From Deltaproteobacteria bacterium (lineage in GTDB: Bacteria > Myxococcota_A > Polyangia > Polyangiales > JADJMO01): a stretch of 64,000 nucleotides of DNA. Shown in pieces: positions 18,353-28,066 of the stretch. A program made the translations under genes and the position numbers. The stretch's first letter is position 1. Every line of letters starts with the position of its first letter. The notes under the pieces are model-generated. The model was given only the letters and a program-made list of their open reading frames with translations, was not told the DNA's origin and did not search any database. The stretch covers positions 1 through 64,000 of the forward strand of contig JANYDK010000025.1 of NCBI GenBank assembly GCA_025363655.1, read 5' to 3'.

Positions 18353-21300
18353 TCACTCCTTCTTCTCGCGCTTCTTTCGCGCCAAATCCGCGAGCGAGCC
18401 GCCTTCGCTCGGGGCGTCCTTCTTTTTCTCCTTCGGCCGTTCGACGCGCGCGATCACGGGAGCGCTCGGCGCCGTCGGTTTCGCTGCCGCTGCGTCCTTT
18501 CGCTTCTGCGCGATGGCCGCGGCGACGCCGGAGGCCTTCGAAGTGCTGCCTTCGAACGCACGCTCGCGGACGACGACGGGGGACTTGTCGAGGGAGATGG
18601 GGGAGCCTGCGGTGCGGGTCGGGAGGGCGACGGCGGTGGGTGCGGCAGACCTTGGTTTCGAGCCTGGTTCGCGTCGATTGCCGACGCGGGCGTCGGTGCT
18701 GCGGCGGGTGAAGGGAGAGGCAAGGAAGGCGGCGAAGCGTTGGATGGGACGCGGGACGCCGAGGCGACGGGCGGCGACGCCGAGGAGCATCAGCGCGAGC
18801 GCGGCAGGGAGAAGATACGGAGCGAGCGGCAGCGCGGTCGGGCGGAGGCCCGTGCGGCGAAGGAAGACGTCGCCGAACGACGGACGCGCTCCTCCGGTCG
18901 CGGCGGCGTAGACGATTCCACCGGAGAGCTCGGCGATGCGTTCGAGAGCGCGACGATCGCTGCCTGTCGGTCGCAGCTCGTCGGAGCGCGACAGCACCGC
19001 GGCGGAGAGACCGGCCGAGATGGTGCCCTTGCCGTCGTCACCGACGTCGAGCGCGCGGACGACGTAGGCGCCAGGTGTCGAGATCGGCAGATCGGCGACG
19101 TAGGCGCCGGAGGGTGCGGGGAGCAGATCGACGTCGAAGCCGGTGCCATCGGGGGCCTCGACATGAGCCTTCAGGTGCATGAGACCCGAGAGCCCCGCGA
19201 GGCCCGTCGGCTCGGCGGTGATGTGGAGCATGCCGTCCTGCGCCTGCGTCTCCATGCGCAGACGCGCCTCGTCGGCCTTGCGACCGATCTCGCGCGCGAG
19301 CTGCGTCATCAGCGTCGCCGAGCGCGGCCAAGCGATCCATTTTTGGCCCCAAATATCGGTGTAATCGCTGGTGAACGCCGCCGTGTGACCGAGACCGAGG
19401 GGCCACTCCGCGAGCACCGGATCGCCGTCGACGCCGTCGAGGATGAGCTGCGCGCGCGGCTTCACCTGCGTCACGACGTAGCCGAGGAGAGGCGGCATCC
19501 CGCTGCCAGCGCCGAACGGAATGCCCTTGAGCGCGGCCGAGGTCGAGCGCACACGCGGGATGAAGTCTTCTTCGCGGATCGACGAACGCGCCGCGAGGAT
19601 GGTCTCCTGCGCGAAGACCGCCGGGAGCTTGCGCGCGTCGGTGATCAAGTAGAAGCGACCGCCGCCGAGCTTGGCCATCTCGGCGAGGCCTTCCACGTCG
19701 GGGCCTTCGCCGAGCGAGATGACGCTGGTGGTGATGCCCTTGCTCGCGGCCTCTTTGACGAGCTTCGGTGCGTCGTTGCGCTCCTCGGCGTCGGCGCCGT
19801 CGGAGAAGAGGAGCATGTGCCGCAGGTTCGACGACTCGCTCGGAGCGAGCAGGGCTTTGTAGCCCTCGCGCAGCGACAGATCGATGTAGATGCCGCCGCC
19901 GCCGGGGCCGACGCTGCGGATCTTCTTCTCGATGACGTCCTTGTCGCCGACCGGACCGATGGGGATGGTCTGTTTGACGTCGGTGTCGACGTGCCAAACG
20001 CCGAGTCGATCGCTCGGTCCGAGGAGACGCGCCGAGCGCGCGGCGGCCTCGTTGGCGAGGTCGATCTTCATCTTTCCGCCCTCGACCGGCGCCGCCATCG
20101 AGCCTGAGTAGTCGATGACGATGAGCTCGGTGAGCTGCACCTTCCGACGCTCTTTCGTGAGGTCGAACGTCACCGGCGAGATCTCTTCGATCGGCGTGTG
20201 TCCGTAGCCGCCGGGGCCCATCGTGTTCTCGCTGCCCATGAGCAGGAGACCGCCGCCGAGGTCTTTCACGTACTTCGCCATCGCCTCCATCTGCGCCGGA
20301 ATCAGGTCTTTGGCGTTGATGTCGGCGAGGACGACGAGGTCGTACGCCGCCAGCTCGGCGAGCTCGGTCGGCACCGCGAAGCGACCTTTGACGACGACGC
20401 GATATCCCTCCGCCTCGAGCGCGGTCTTCAGCGGCTTGGCCTTCGCCTCTTCCTTCTGCAGCACCAGCACCGTCGAGGGGCCACGCACGCGGACGAAGGT
20501 GGTGGCGAGGTTGTCGTCGACGCTGGCATCGACCGCGGCATCGAGCGGACGGACGTGGATTTCGTATTTGTGCAGTCCTGGATCGGGCGCGCGATCTTTG
20601 AAGCGAATCACGTCCTCGCCGGGCGAGACCTTGGTGAGGAACTTGGCGATCTCGGCGCCGTCGCGTTGGACGGTCACCTCGACGTCGATCGGATCTTTCG
20701 CCGGAGGCGTGTGGACGACGGCGCGAATTTCGATGGTCTCGCCTTCGTCGGCGAGCGACGGACCACGCGCGGCGACGACGGCGACGTCGGGGAGCGTCTG
20801 CTGTTCGAGGACGACGACGTCGATCGGAACCCCCAGCGCACGCGCGCGCGCCGCGGCAGCGAGGGCGTCTCCGCGATTGGAGACACCATCGCTGACGAGG
20901 ACGACGCGACCACCGCCGGCCGCGAGGACCTCGTCGACCGCGCGACGAATGCCCGCCTCGAGATCGGTGGCGTCGCGGCCAATCGTCGGCTCGGGCGAAG
21001 CGATCGCTTCTCCCTTCGGGTGAAGCGGTTCGGAGAGCGCGGCGGTGGCACCGAAGCGGACGACCCCCAGGCGATCGTCCTTCAACATCTTCTGCTCGGC
21101 GAGCGTCAAATCGTTGCGCAGGTCTCCCTCGGCGTCCTTCACGAGATCGATGCTGCGCGAGCGATCGGCGGCCACGACGACCGCCATCCGATCGGCAGGA
21201 CGCACCAGCTCGAGCTCTGAGGCGGCGAGCACCGCGAGAATCAACGCCAGCCAGCCGAGGATCGACGCGGCGATTTTTCGTGGGCGTGAGAGAGCGATCT

Positions 21301-21493
21301 CGGTCGTGAACAGTCGAACGAGGACGAGCAGCGCGACGACGCCGCCGAGGACCAGCACCCACAGATGACTGACGTGGAACGAATACTGGGTGATGCGCCA
21401 CCACGCGAACGTGCTCGGCGTCGTGGCCGGTGTCGGCGCGCCGAAGCCGAAGCTCGCGCCGCTCACGCCACTCATGAAGGAGGCGAGCGTCAT
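18353..21493 (-). CDS. Membrane protein with two VWA domains and a glutamine-amidotransferase-like domain
   Basis: A 1046-residue protein. Two transmembrane helices lie near the N-terminus (about 44-62 and 74-92). The first VWA-like domain has a MIDAS variant at 110-114 (DRSRS). A class I glutamine-amidotransferase-like alpha/beta segment spans about 341-450. The second VWA domain has a canonical MIDAS at 461-465 (DYSGS) and 'LLFSDGADAEE'. A beta-rich region, a C-terminal helix (LLPAALALMLLGVAA) and a Lys/Arg/Pro tail follow. The start ATG at 21493 overlaps the TGA of the upstream BatA-like gene in ATGA. It probably works with that partner in a metal-dependent membrane assembly. The cognate MoxR ATPase is not adjacent. 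Confidence 0.82.
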   Translation of the reverse strand: MTLASFMSGVSGASFGFGAPTPATTPSTFAWWRITQYSFHVSHLWVLVLGGVVALLVLVRLFTTEIALSRPRKIAASILGWLALILAVLAASELELVRPADRMAVVVAADRSRSIDLVKDAEGDLRNDLTLAEQKMLKDDRLGVVRFGATAALSEPLHPKGEAIASPEPTIGRDATDLEAGIRRAVDEVLAAGGGRVVLVSDGVSNRGDALAAAARARALGVPIDVVVLEQQTLPDVAVVAARGPSLADEGETIEIRAVVHTPPAKDPIDVEVTVQRDGAEIAKFLTKVSPGEDVIRFKDRAPDPGLHKYEIHVRPLDAAVDASVDDNLATTFVRVRGPSTVLVLQKEEAKAKPLKTALEAEGYRVVVKGRFAVPTELAELAAYDLVVLADINAKDLIPAQMEAMAKYVKDLGGGLLLMGSENTMGPGGYGHTPIEEISPVTFDLTKERRKVQLTELIVIDYSGSMAAPVEGGKMKIDLANEAAARSARLLGPSDRLGVWHVDTDVKQTIPIGPVGDKDVIEKKIRSVGPGGGGIYIDLSLREGYKALLAPSESSNLRHMLLFSDGADAEERNDAPKLVKEAASKGITTSVISLGEGPDVEGLAEMAKLGGGRFYLITDARKLPAVFAQETILAARSSIREEDFIPRVRSTSAALKGIPFGAGSGMPPLLGYVVTQVKPRAQLILDGVDGDPVLAEWPLGLGHTAAFTSDYTDIWGQKWIAWPRSATLMTQLAREIGRKADEARLRMETQAQDGMLHITAEPTGLAGLSGLMHLKAHVEAPDGTGFDVDLLPAPSGAYVADLPISTPGAYVVRALDVGDDGKGTISAGLSAAVLSRSDELRPTGSDRRALERIAELSGGIVYAAATGGARPSFGDVFLRRTGLRPTALPLAPYLLPAALALMLLGVAARRLGVPRPIQRFAAFLASPFTRRSTDARVGNRREPGSKPRSAAPTAVALPTRTAGSPISLDKSPVVVRERAFEGSTSKASGVAAAIAQKRKDAAAAKPTAPSAPVIARVERPKEKKKDAPSEGGSLADLARKKREKKE

Positions 21494-23571
21494 GCCTTCA
21501 CCGGTGGCTTCCCGATGCGGGTGAGGCGAGCGACGACGCGACGACCGCGCTTGGTGAGCCAGAGGGCATCGAAGGCGAGGAAGAGTGCGGCGACGGCGGC
21601 GACGATCCAACGCAAATCGGCGCGGGCGCGCTGGGCCTTCTGCGCCGAGTCGTCTTCCACTTTGGGCGCGTTGCCCATCGCCGCGATTTTGTGGCGCGTC
21701 GGCTCCACGAGGTGCTCGATGTCGCTCTCGTGCTCCGAGAGCAGCGAGACGGTGAGCGGCGCCCCGGTGGCCGCGCCTTCGAGCGCGTAAGGACCTGCCT
21801 TGTCGACACCTTCGAGGAGCGCGACGCCCTCGAGCACCGGCGCGCGGGCGACGATTTCCCCCGCCCCAGCGGCCCCGACGGCGACGAGACGTTTTGCTAC
21901 GATTTCCGTAGCGCCGGCGGCCGCGGTGATGCGCGCGGCGATGCCTGCGCGCGTGGTCGGTGCCCACGATCGATCACGACGTCCCCGCGCCACGTCGACG
22001 ATGTCGCGCACCATGAGCACGAAGGCGGCCTTGCGCGCGAGGTCGCCGTCTGCCGGATCGAAGCCCCAGATGGTGATGGTGCGATCGAGCGTCGAGGCGT
22101 CGGCCATCACCGAGAGCTGCTCGGCGCGCACCAGCGACGCGGGGCCGAGCGTGCCTGCGCCCGCCGTCGCGTCTCCTCCGAGCGGCGCGATCGGGACCAC
22201 GCGGCCGAGCTTCACCCCTTCGAGATCGACGTAGCGAAGGCGCGGATCGCTCGGGGACCATGAGGTGATCGGCGGCAATTGCGCGCCGCTGACCGCTTGT
22301 CCGACGGTGCGCCCCGCGCATGGTCCAGGCGGTGGATTGACGACGACGACGTCGCCTCCGCCCGGCACGACGGTGGGACAAGTGTCGGCGACGACGACGA
22401 GCGCCCAGGCTTCGATCGCGGTCCGCGCGAGATCGCCGGTGTTGACCTTGGTGAGCTTGACCTCGGGATCGGCGCCGAGTGCCTTGCCGATCCACGACGC
22501 GCCGCCGACGCCGAGCGAAGCGAGCACGACCGGCATGCGCCTCGAGGGCGGAACGACGATCTGCGCGGAGTCGTCGAGCGCGAGCCCATCGCTCGGATTG
22601 AGCTCGACGATCAGCGTCGCCAGCTCGTCGGAACCATCGGCGGCGGGCTTGAATCCAAGCGACGCGGCCGCCTTCCCCGAGGGACCAAGGTCGACCTTCT
22701 GCGCGTCGAGCGCCTCGGCGCGGTCGATGCGACGGAGCGTGACGTAGCGAATGCGCCCTTCCGCAGGATTGCCGAAGGCGGCGAGCACGACCCCGACGTC
22801 GACGCGATCGCCGAGCTCACTGGTCGACCGACGCACGTCGAGCCGAACGATGCCGATGTTGCCTTCGCGTGCACCGCCCGGCGGCGGCGGATCGATGGTC
22901 ACGATGTCGAGCACCGGACCGCCGTCTTCGTCGAGCCAGGTCGGCGTCTGCGCCAACGCTCCATCGGTGATCAAGACCACCCGCCGACGACCACCGCGGC
23001 TACGGAGCAGATCGCGCGCGACGTCGAGGGACGGCTCGAGATCGCCTTCGACGAGGCCGATGTCGAGCGCAGTGACCGCTTCCCTCGCCGAACGCGCGCC
23101 CCTCTGCAGAGGGCTCGTGACCCGCGCGTCCCGACCGGCGACGACGATCGCGATCTCGGTGCCGACGCCGAGCTGATCGATGAGCTTGTTCGCCTCTTCT
23201 TTGGCGCGCGTGAGGCGCGTCGGTGCGCTCCCGTCCTTGTCGGTCGAGATCGGCTTCACCCGCGCGCCCATCGAGGCCGAGCGATCGATGACGATGACCA
23301 CCGCGTCGGCGTCGATCGCCCCGCCCTTGCTCACCGGCCGCGCGAAGGCGAGCGCGAGGAGTATCAGCGCGAGCAGTTGGAGGAAGAGCGCCAGCTCGGG
23401 CACCAGGCGCTTCCACGGATCGCGGGCCGCGGCTTCCCGTCGCGCCAACTCGTACATCGCAGCGCTCGCGACCCTCACCTTCCGGCGGCGGGTCTTGAGG
23501 ATGTAGAGCAGGATGAGCGGCGCGGCTGCGGCGGCGATCCAGAGCGCCTTGGGGAGGAGCAAAGCGAACAT
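21490..23571 (-). CDS. BatA-domain/VWA membrane protein
   Basis: A 693-residue protein starting at ATG 23571. The N-terminus has the BatA (aerotolerance regulator N-terminal) plan: a first helix (about 5-24), 'LYILKTRRRKVRVASAAMY', 'DPWKRLVPELALFLQLLALI', and a second helix (58-77). A VWA domain with MIDAS at 96-100 (DRSAS) spans about 90-270. A long beta-sandwich and alpha/beta region follows, with a final helix near 665-685. Such proteins normally act with MoxR AAA+ ATPases in envelope or metal-related assembly. It is translationally coupled to the 18353-21493 gene by ATGA. Confidence 0.85.
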   Translation of the reverse strand: MFALLLPKALWIAAAAAPLILLYILKTRRRKVRVASAAMYELARREAAARDPWKRLVPELALFLQLLALILLALAFARPVSKGGAIDADAVVIVIDRSASMGARVKPISTDKDGSAPTRLTRAKEEANKLIDQLGVGTEIAIVVAGRDARVTSPLQRGARSAREAVTALDIGLVEGDLEPSLDVARDLLRSRGGRRRVVLITDGALAQTPTWLDEDGGPVLDIVTIDPPPPGGAREGNIGIVRLDVRRSTSELGDRVDVGVVLAAFGNPAEGRIRYVTLRRIDRAEALDAQKVDLGPSGKAAASLGFKPAADGSDELATLIVELNPSDGLALDDSAQIVVPPSRRMPVVLASLGVGGASWIGKALGADPEVKLTKVNTGDLARTAIEAWALVVVADTCPTVVPGGGDVVVVNPPPGPCAGRTVGQAVSGAQLPPITSWSPSDPRLRYVDLEGVKLGRVVPIAPLGGDATAGAGTLGPASLVRAEQLSVMADASTLDRTITIWGFDPADGDLARKAAFVLMVRDIVDVARGRRDRSWAPTTRAGIAARITAAAGATEIVAKRLVAVGAAGAGEIVARAPVLEGVALLEGVDKAGPYALEGAATGAPLTVSLLSEHESDIEHLVEPTRHKIAAMGNAPKVEDDSAQKAQRARADLRWIVAAVAALFLAFDALWLTKRGRRVVARLTRIGKPPVKA

Positions 23572-23646
23572 TGGGTCGCGGGGAGAGCCTACCACCTGGC
23601 AACGCACCGCCGCGGAAGCGTGTTCCGAGCGGTTCCCGGCCTCACC

Positions 23647-23682
23647 TTGACTTGCACCAACATTGAACACACATTGAACAAG
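23647..23682 (+). promoter_or_regulatory. Candidate photolyase promoter/operator region with direct repeat
   Basis: CATTGAACA occurs at 23661-23669 and again at 23672-23680, an 11-bp period that places both copies on one face of the helix, just upstream of the photolyase ATG (23685). A TTGACTT box lies at 23647-23653. The local AT content is well above the surroundings. An activator or repressor site is inferred; no known operator is matched. Confidence 0.35.
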
Positions 23683-23684
23683 CA

Positions 23685-25172
23685 ATGAGAACGCTCGTCT
23701 GGTTCCGCGGAAAAGATCTCCGCCTCGCCGACCACCCCGCCCTCGTCGCGGCGGCCTCTTCGGGCGAGGTCGTGCCGCTTTTCGTGCTCGATCCGTACTT
23801 CTTCGAGCCGGCGCGCGCGCGAGAGCTGCCGCACCGAATGCAGTTCCTCCTCGCCTCGCTCCGGTCCCTCGAAGACGGCCTCGCCTCGCTCGGCTCGAGG
23901 CTGCTGGTGGTGCGGGGCAAGAGCGTCGAGGTCGTCCCGTGCCTGGCCGAGGCGCTCCGGGTCGATCGGGTGGTCGCCCATCGATGGAGCGAGCCCTTCG
24001 CCCGCGAGCGAGATGACCGCGTCGCCAAGGCACTGAAGGTCCCCTTCGAGCTCTTCGAGTCCGAGACCCTGGCGCCTCCCGGCTCTCTGCGCACCGGCGC
24101 GGGCACGCCGTTCTCGGTCTTCAGCGCTTTCGCGCGTGCGTTCGCGGCCAACATCGAGCCAGGCAAGCCGCTCCCCGCGCCGCGCAGCCTGCCGCCTCTC
24201 CCGAAAGACGTCGTCGCGACGATCGAGAAAGCCATGGACCAAACGGCGTTCCCTGCCGTGATCCCGACGATGGCCTCGCTCGGCATTCCGACCAACACGC
24301 GTCTTCCCGAAGGTGGGGAGGTCGCAGCGCGCGCGCGGTTGGCGAAGTTTCTCGAAGGTCCGGCCGCCGAATACCCGACGCTCCGCGATCGAATGGATCT
24401 CGGAGGGACGAGTCGTCTCTCGGTCGATCTCAAGTTCGGCACCCTTTCGGTGCGCACCGTGTGGCACGCAGCGGCGCGCGCGCTCGGGGCCAAGGCGCCG
24501 GCCGCGCTCCGAACGTTCCACAGCGAGCTCCTGTGGCGCGAGTTCGCCCACGCCATGCTGTGGGATCGCCCCGAGCTCCTGAAGCGGCCTTTTCGTGCTG
24601 GTTTCGCGAAATTCCCTTGGTCGCGTGACGAGAGCCTCTTCGCGACCTTCGCTGGCGGACGCACCGGCTATCCGATCGTCGACGCCGCCGCGCGGCAGCT
24701 CCTCCTCGAAGGCTTCGTCCACAACCGCGCACGGATGATCGCCGCCAGCTTCATGACCAAGCACCTCCTGCTCGACTATCGCCTCGGCGAGCAGCACTAC
24801 ATGAAGCACCTCGTCGACGGTGACTGGGCGGCGAACAACATGGGCTGGCAGTGGTCGGCGGGCTGCGGCTGCGATGCGCAGCCTTATTTTCGCGTCTTCA
24901 ACCCGGTCACGCAGGGGGAGCGCTTCGACCCCGAAGGTAACTACGTACGACGCTGGATCCCCGAGCTGGCGAAGGTGCCGACCAAGTTCATCCATCAACC
25001 ATGGCGAGCGCCACCGCTCGAGCTCGCGAGCGCCGGCGTGCGCATCGGGGCCACCTACCCGGCGCCGATCGTCGAGCTCGCCGAAGGTCGCGAGCGCTTC
25101 CTCGCGATCGCCAAGGGCCACCTCGACGCAGGGGCGAGAGGAGCAAACGATGACCTCGTACGCGACGCCTGA
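23685..25172 (+). CDS. phrB: Deoxyribodipyrimidine photolyase (class I CPD photolyase)
   Basis: A 495-residue flavoprotein that splits UV-induced cyclobutane pyrimidine dimers using blue light. The N-terminal Rossmann antenna domain starts '[17 protein letters not shown]'. The C-terminal FAD domain contains the conserved '[12 protein letters not shown]', '[15 protein letters not shown]', '[19 protein letters not shown]' region, '[19 protein letters not shown]' region and '[12 protein letters not shown]' (described here in pieces). These include the DNA-binding and Trp electron-transfer positions. Length is normal. The gene overlaps the next one by 23 bp. A direct repeat sits just upstream of its start. 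Confidence 0.94.
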   Translation: MRTLVWFRGKDLRLADHPALVAAASSGEVVPLFVLDPYFFEPARARELPHRMQFLLASLRSLEDGLASLGSRLLVVRGKSVEVVPCLAEALRVDRVVAHRWSEPFARERDDRVAKALKVPFELFESETLAPPGSLRTGAGTPFSVFSAFARAFAANIEPGKPLPAPRSLPPLPKDVVATIEKAMDQTAFPAVIPTMASLGIPTNTRLPEGGEVAARARLAKFLEGPAAEYPTLRDRMDLGGTSRLSVDLKFGTLSVRTVWHAAARALGAKAPAALRTFHSELLWREFAHAMLWDRPELLKRPFRAGFAKFPWSRDESLFATFAGGRTGYPIVDAAARQLLLEGFVHNRARMIAASFMTKHLLLDYRLGEQHYMKHLVDGDWAANNMGWQWSAGCGCDAQPYFRVFNPVTQGERFDPEGNYVRRWIPELAKVPTKFIHQPWRAPPLELASAGVRIGATYPAPIVELAEGRERFLAIAKGHLDAGARGANDDLVRDA

Positions 25173-25545
25173 GCACGAATTCGAGGTGTTCTACGACGGC
25201 GCGTGCCCGCTTTGCATGCGCGAGATCCGCATGCTCCGGCGCCTCGATCGGCAAGGTCGCATCGTCTTCACCGACATCACCGATCCTTCGTTCGACGAGC
25301 GCGCGATCGGCGTCGATTGGCAGACGCTGATGGCTCGCATCCACGGACGACTCCCCGACGGAACGCTCGTCGAAGGCGTCGAGGTCTTCCGACGTCTCTA
25401 CGCGGCCGTCGGCTTTCGTCGTCTCGTCGCCATCACGCGCTGGCCGGGCCTCCGCCAGCTCTGCGAGCTCGGCTATCACCTCTTCGCGAAGAACCGCCTT
25501 CGTCTCACCGGTCGCTGCGTCGACGATCGTTGCGTCACGCGCTGA
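25150..25545 (+). CDS. DCC-family (DUF393) thiol-disulfide oxidoreductase-like protein
   Basis: A 131-residue protein with the family's hallmark 'FYDGACPLC' near the N-terminus, a CxxC redox-like motif (Cys19/Cys22), then a thioredoxin-like alpha/beta domain. The start ATG at 25150 lies inside the photolyase gene, 23 bp before its stop, with GAGGAG about 7 nt upstream, so the two are translationally coupled. A redox role linked to light or UV stress is plausible from context only. A C-terminal Cys pair (RCVDDRC) is additional. Confidence 0.85.
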   Translation: MTSYATPEHEFEVFYDGACPLCMREIRMLRRLDRQGRIVFTDITDPSFDERAIGVDWQTLMARIHGRLPDGTLVEGVEVFRRLYAAVGFRRLVAITRWPGLRQLCELGYHLFAKNRLRLTGRCVDDRCVTR

Positions 25546-25581
25546 ACGCCTGGCTCGCCTGAGTTGCGCTACGCTGGGTCG

Positions 25582-26550
25582 ATGTCCAACGCATCGAAAC
25601 AACGCGGTTCCGCCGCACTCTTCGTCCTCGTGCTGGCCGCGAGTGGCTGCAGCGGAAGCGGCGACGGCGCGACCGACGATGGCGGCAGCGGCACCGACGG
25701 TTCACCGGTCGACGACACCGCGAGTGGCACCGACACCGCTGGCGGCACCGACACTGGTGCCGACACGATCGGGGCCGACACGATCGGCACCGATACGATC
25801 GGCATCGACACCACGGCGCCCGACACGAAGACGACGACCGACAGCGGCGCGGGCATCGACACCGCCATCGACGGCGGTCCGACCTGCACCTTCACGCCCG
25901 ACACCGACGGCTTCTTCAAGCTCACCAGCCCCAAGTCCGACTACTGGGTGCGCCTGCCGCCGAAGTTCGACAAGACCAAGCCCGCGCGTCTCCTCTTCGG
26001 CATCCATGGCTGCGGCGACACTGCGCGCAACTTCGCCACCTGGGCCATCGTCCCCTACGCGCTGCGCGCGACGCAGGACTACATCGGCCTGTCCCTCGGC
26101 GGCCGCGAAGGCGCCTGCTGGACGATCTCGACCGACACCGCCGTCGCAGAGGCCGCGCTCGCCCACATCGCTTCGTGCTTCGCCATCGATCCGAAGAAGA
26201 CCGTCCTCGCCGGTTACTCGAGCGGCGGCGGCATGGCCTACTCGATGGGTCTGTCGAAGGCCGGAAATTACGCGGGGATCCTCATCGAGAACTCCGGCCT
26301 CTCGCAGGCGGTCGGCGGCGGCAACGTCACGAAGGTGCTCGGCGCTGCGGCTTGGAAGATCAACATCGCCCAATCGGCGCGCATCGGCGACGGCAGCTAC
26401 GCCATCGCCGGCATCCGCGCCGACCGCGACAAGATGATCGCGGCCGGATTTCCACTCCAATACCGCGAGCTCGACGGAACCCACGACGGAAGCACCGATG
26501 ACTGGGCGCTCTTCCTCATTCCGAAGATGAGCGCCTGGACCGCGCCATAG
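25582..26550 (+). CDS. Lipoprotein esterase of the polyhydroxybutyrate-depolymerase-like family
   Basis: A 322-residue protein. The signal peptide ends in a lipobox at Cys23 (LAASGC). A long linker rich in Thr-Asp and Ile-Gly-Ala-Asp (residues 24-100) comes from 15-bp repeats near 25755-25815. The hydrolase domain (about 105-322) shows 'LLFGIHGCGDTARNF' (oxyanion strand), nucleophile Ser213 in GYSSGGG, and a final 'ELDGTHDGSTDDW' with the likely His. It is related to feruloyl-esterase/PHB-depolymerase proteins; the substrate is not predicted. The ATG at 25582 puts the signal peptide at the N-terminus; the frame is open from 25564. Confidence 0.78.
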   Translation: MSNASKQRGSAALFVLVLAASGCSGSGDGATDDGGSGTDGSPVDDTASGTDTAGGTDTGADTIGADTIGTDTIGIDTTAPDTKTTTDSGAGIDTAIDGGPTCTFTPDTDGFFKLTSPKSDYWVRLPPKFDKTKPARLLFGIHGCGDTARNFATWAIVPYALRATQDYIGLSLGGREGACWTISTDTAVAEAALAHIASCFAIDPKKTVLAGYSSGGGMAYSMGLSKAGNYAGILIENSGLSQAVGGGNVTKVLGAAAWKINIAQSARIGDGSYAIAGIRADRDKMIAAGFPLQYRELDGTHDGSTDDWALFLIPKMSAWTAP

Positions 26551-26571
26551 CCACTGCCACTGGTTCGGTTC

Positions 26572-27651
26572 TCACCTGCGCGATCGGTCTCGCACCCTCG
26601 CTGCGCGCGCGAAGACCTTCCTCTGTCGGCGTGCCTCGGCGGCCACACGTGCGTCTTTTCGCTCGGCAAATGCAGCATTTTCGCGCTGCAACTTGTCCCA
26701 GCTGCGCCACCTTTCGATCGGAAGAGTGCCGTCGTCGAGGGCCGCGCGGACGGCGCATCCGGGTTCGCCTTCGTGCGCGCAGTCGGTGAAGCGACAACGT
26801 GCGGCGAGCTCGGCGAGATCGGCGAAGGCTTCGTCGAGTCCGTTGTCGGCGTCCCAGAGACGGAGCTCGCGCATGCCCGGCGTGTCGATGACGAGACCAC
26901 CACTCGGCACCACGATGAGCTCGCGATGCGTCGTCGTGTGTGCACCTCGGCCGTCGACGCCGAGACCACCCGTGCTCTGCTTGTCGACGCCGAGCAGACG
27001 ATTGACCAACGTCGACTTGCCAGCGCCCGAGCTGCCGACCAGCGCGAGCGTTCGTTGACCGGAAAAATAGGCTGAAATCTCCGCGACTCCTTCGCCGGTG
27101 AGGCTGGAGACGGGGTGGACTGCAGCCGCCGCGTTGCGCTCGATTTCAGCGAGCATCGCCGAGTCGAGGGGGTGGAGGTCGATCTTGGTGAGCGCGAGGA
27201 CGGGCTCGGCGCCGCACGCGCGTACGAGCGCGAGGTAGCGATCGAGTCGCCGCGCGTTGGCGTCGTTGGCGGCGCAGACCACCACCACGACGTCGACGTT
27301 GGCGGCGACGACTTGTGGCTCGGTCACGCCCCCGGCCACCGCACGAACGAACGCGCTGCGACGCGGCAAGACCTCGTGGACGATGCCGGGCGAGCTCGGT
27401 TGACGAAGATCGTCGCCGAGCACGAGCGAAACCCAGTCGCCGACGGCAGGAAGATCGACGCGAGAGACGGCTTCGTGACGAAGCCTTCCACTGGCTTCGG
27501 CGACCCGCTCACCGTGTTCGGTGAGGACGACGTAAGCACCGCGATGCTCGGCAGCGACGCGTGCGACGAGCGCGCCCGGGCGATCGAGCGCGCTGAAGGC
27601 GTCACGAAATGACTCGGAAAAACCCAGCTGATCGAGACTGTAGTTGGACAA
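26572..27651 (-). CDS. rsgA: Ribosome small-subunit-dependent GTPase RsgA
   Basis: A 359-residue circularly permuted GTPase that helps mature the 30S subunit. An OB-fold domain (about 25-105) is followed by the permuted G domain. G4 TKID (155-158) precedes the P-loop GSSGAGKST (206-214), and G3 DTPG is at 256-259. The zinc knuckle is Cys286, Cys291, His293 and Cys299. The TTG at 27651 is preferred because GGGAG lies nine bases upstream; the longer frame to 27699 is possible. A short ORF with a strong ribosome binding site lies about 100 bp upstream on the same strand. Confidence 0.92.
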   Translation of the reverse strand: MSNYSLDQLGFSESFRDAFSALDRPGALVARVAAEHRGAYVVLTEHGERVAEASGRLRHEAVSRVDLPAVGDWVSLVLGDDLRQPSSPGIVHEVLPRRSAFVRAVAGGVTEPQVVAANVDVVVVVCAANDANARRLDRYLALVRACGAEPVLALTKIDLHPLDSAMLAEIERNAAAAVHPVSSLTGEGVAEISAYFSGQRTLALVGSSGAGKSTLVNRLLGVDKQSTGGLGVDGRGAHTTTHRELIVVPSGGLVIDTPGMRELRLWDADNGLDEAFADLAELAARCRFTDCAHEGEPGCAVRAALDDGTLPIERWRSWDKLQRENAAFAERKDARVAAEARRQRKVFARAARVRDRSRR

Positions 27652-28066
27652 TGGTGTGCACTCCCGAAGCGGACGAATGAGATGCAACCTCGCACGCACG
27701 TGGGCACGCGAGGGACCTGGCGCGGGCCGTCGCGCCGTCCGGGGGAAGCTCGGTCAGACCGAGAACGCTGCGCGGAGGGCGACGGAAGAGACGGCAATGG
27801 GCTGGTTCATGTGCGTACTCCTTCCGTGCTTTCTCTGGGCGCACAGCTGCGCGACCGAGAACGTAGCGTGAATGCTGCTGCGCGCAAGCGGTCCTCCCAC
27901 CCACGCGGCAATTTGCCGCCACGCAGGATCGCCCCAACTCCATGAAATTCCAGCCCGTGAGCGGGTTCGGTGCCTCGGGCGGATCGTCACGTCTTCGAGA
28001 CGGTAGGAGGTCGACGCACAGGCTTGTCGTGCGCTAACACACCGCCTCGCTCGAAGGAGGATTCTC
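27652..28066. other. 415-bp gap between rsgA and a divergent lipoprotein gene
   Basis: This is the only gene-free stretch over 300 bases. It contains the 18-codon ORF on the minus strand (27754-27810) and must hold promoters for rsgA and for the gene at 28067. Longer open frames on both strands here are Arg-rich and lack supporting features. No tRNA or clear hairpin terminator was seen. Confidence 0.6.
27754..27810 (-). CDS. 18-residue ORF with perfect Shine-Dalgarno upstream of rsgA
   Basis: ATG at 27810, stop TGA at 27754. GGAAGGAG is placed seven bases before the ATG, among the strongest ribosome binding sites in the window. The peptide (MNQPIAVSSVALRAAFSV) has no Cys or regulatory codon run. 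It could be a leader peptide, a small protein, or an artefact of a promoter-proximal AGGAG. The stop is about 100 bp before the rsgA start. Confidence 0.35.
   Translation of the reverse strand: MNQPIAVSSVALRAAFSV

Noticed and set aside
21494-21967. Upstream extension of the double-VWA gene
   Set aside because: It overlaps the BatA-like gene in another frame; the ATGA overlap and first helix support the ATG at 21493.
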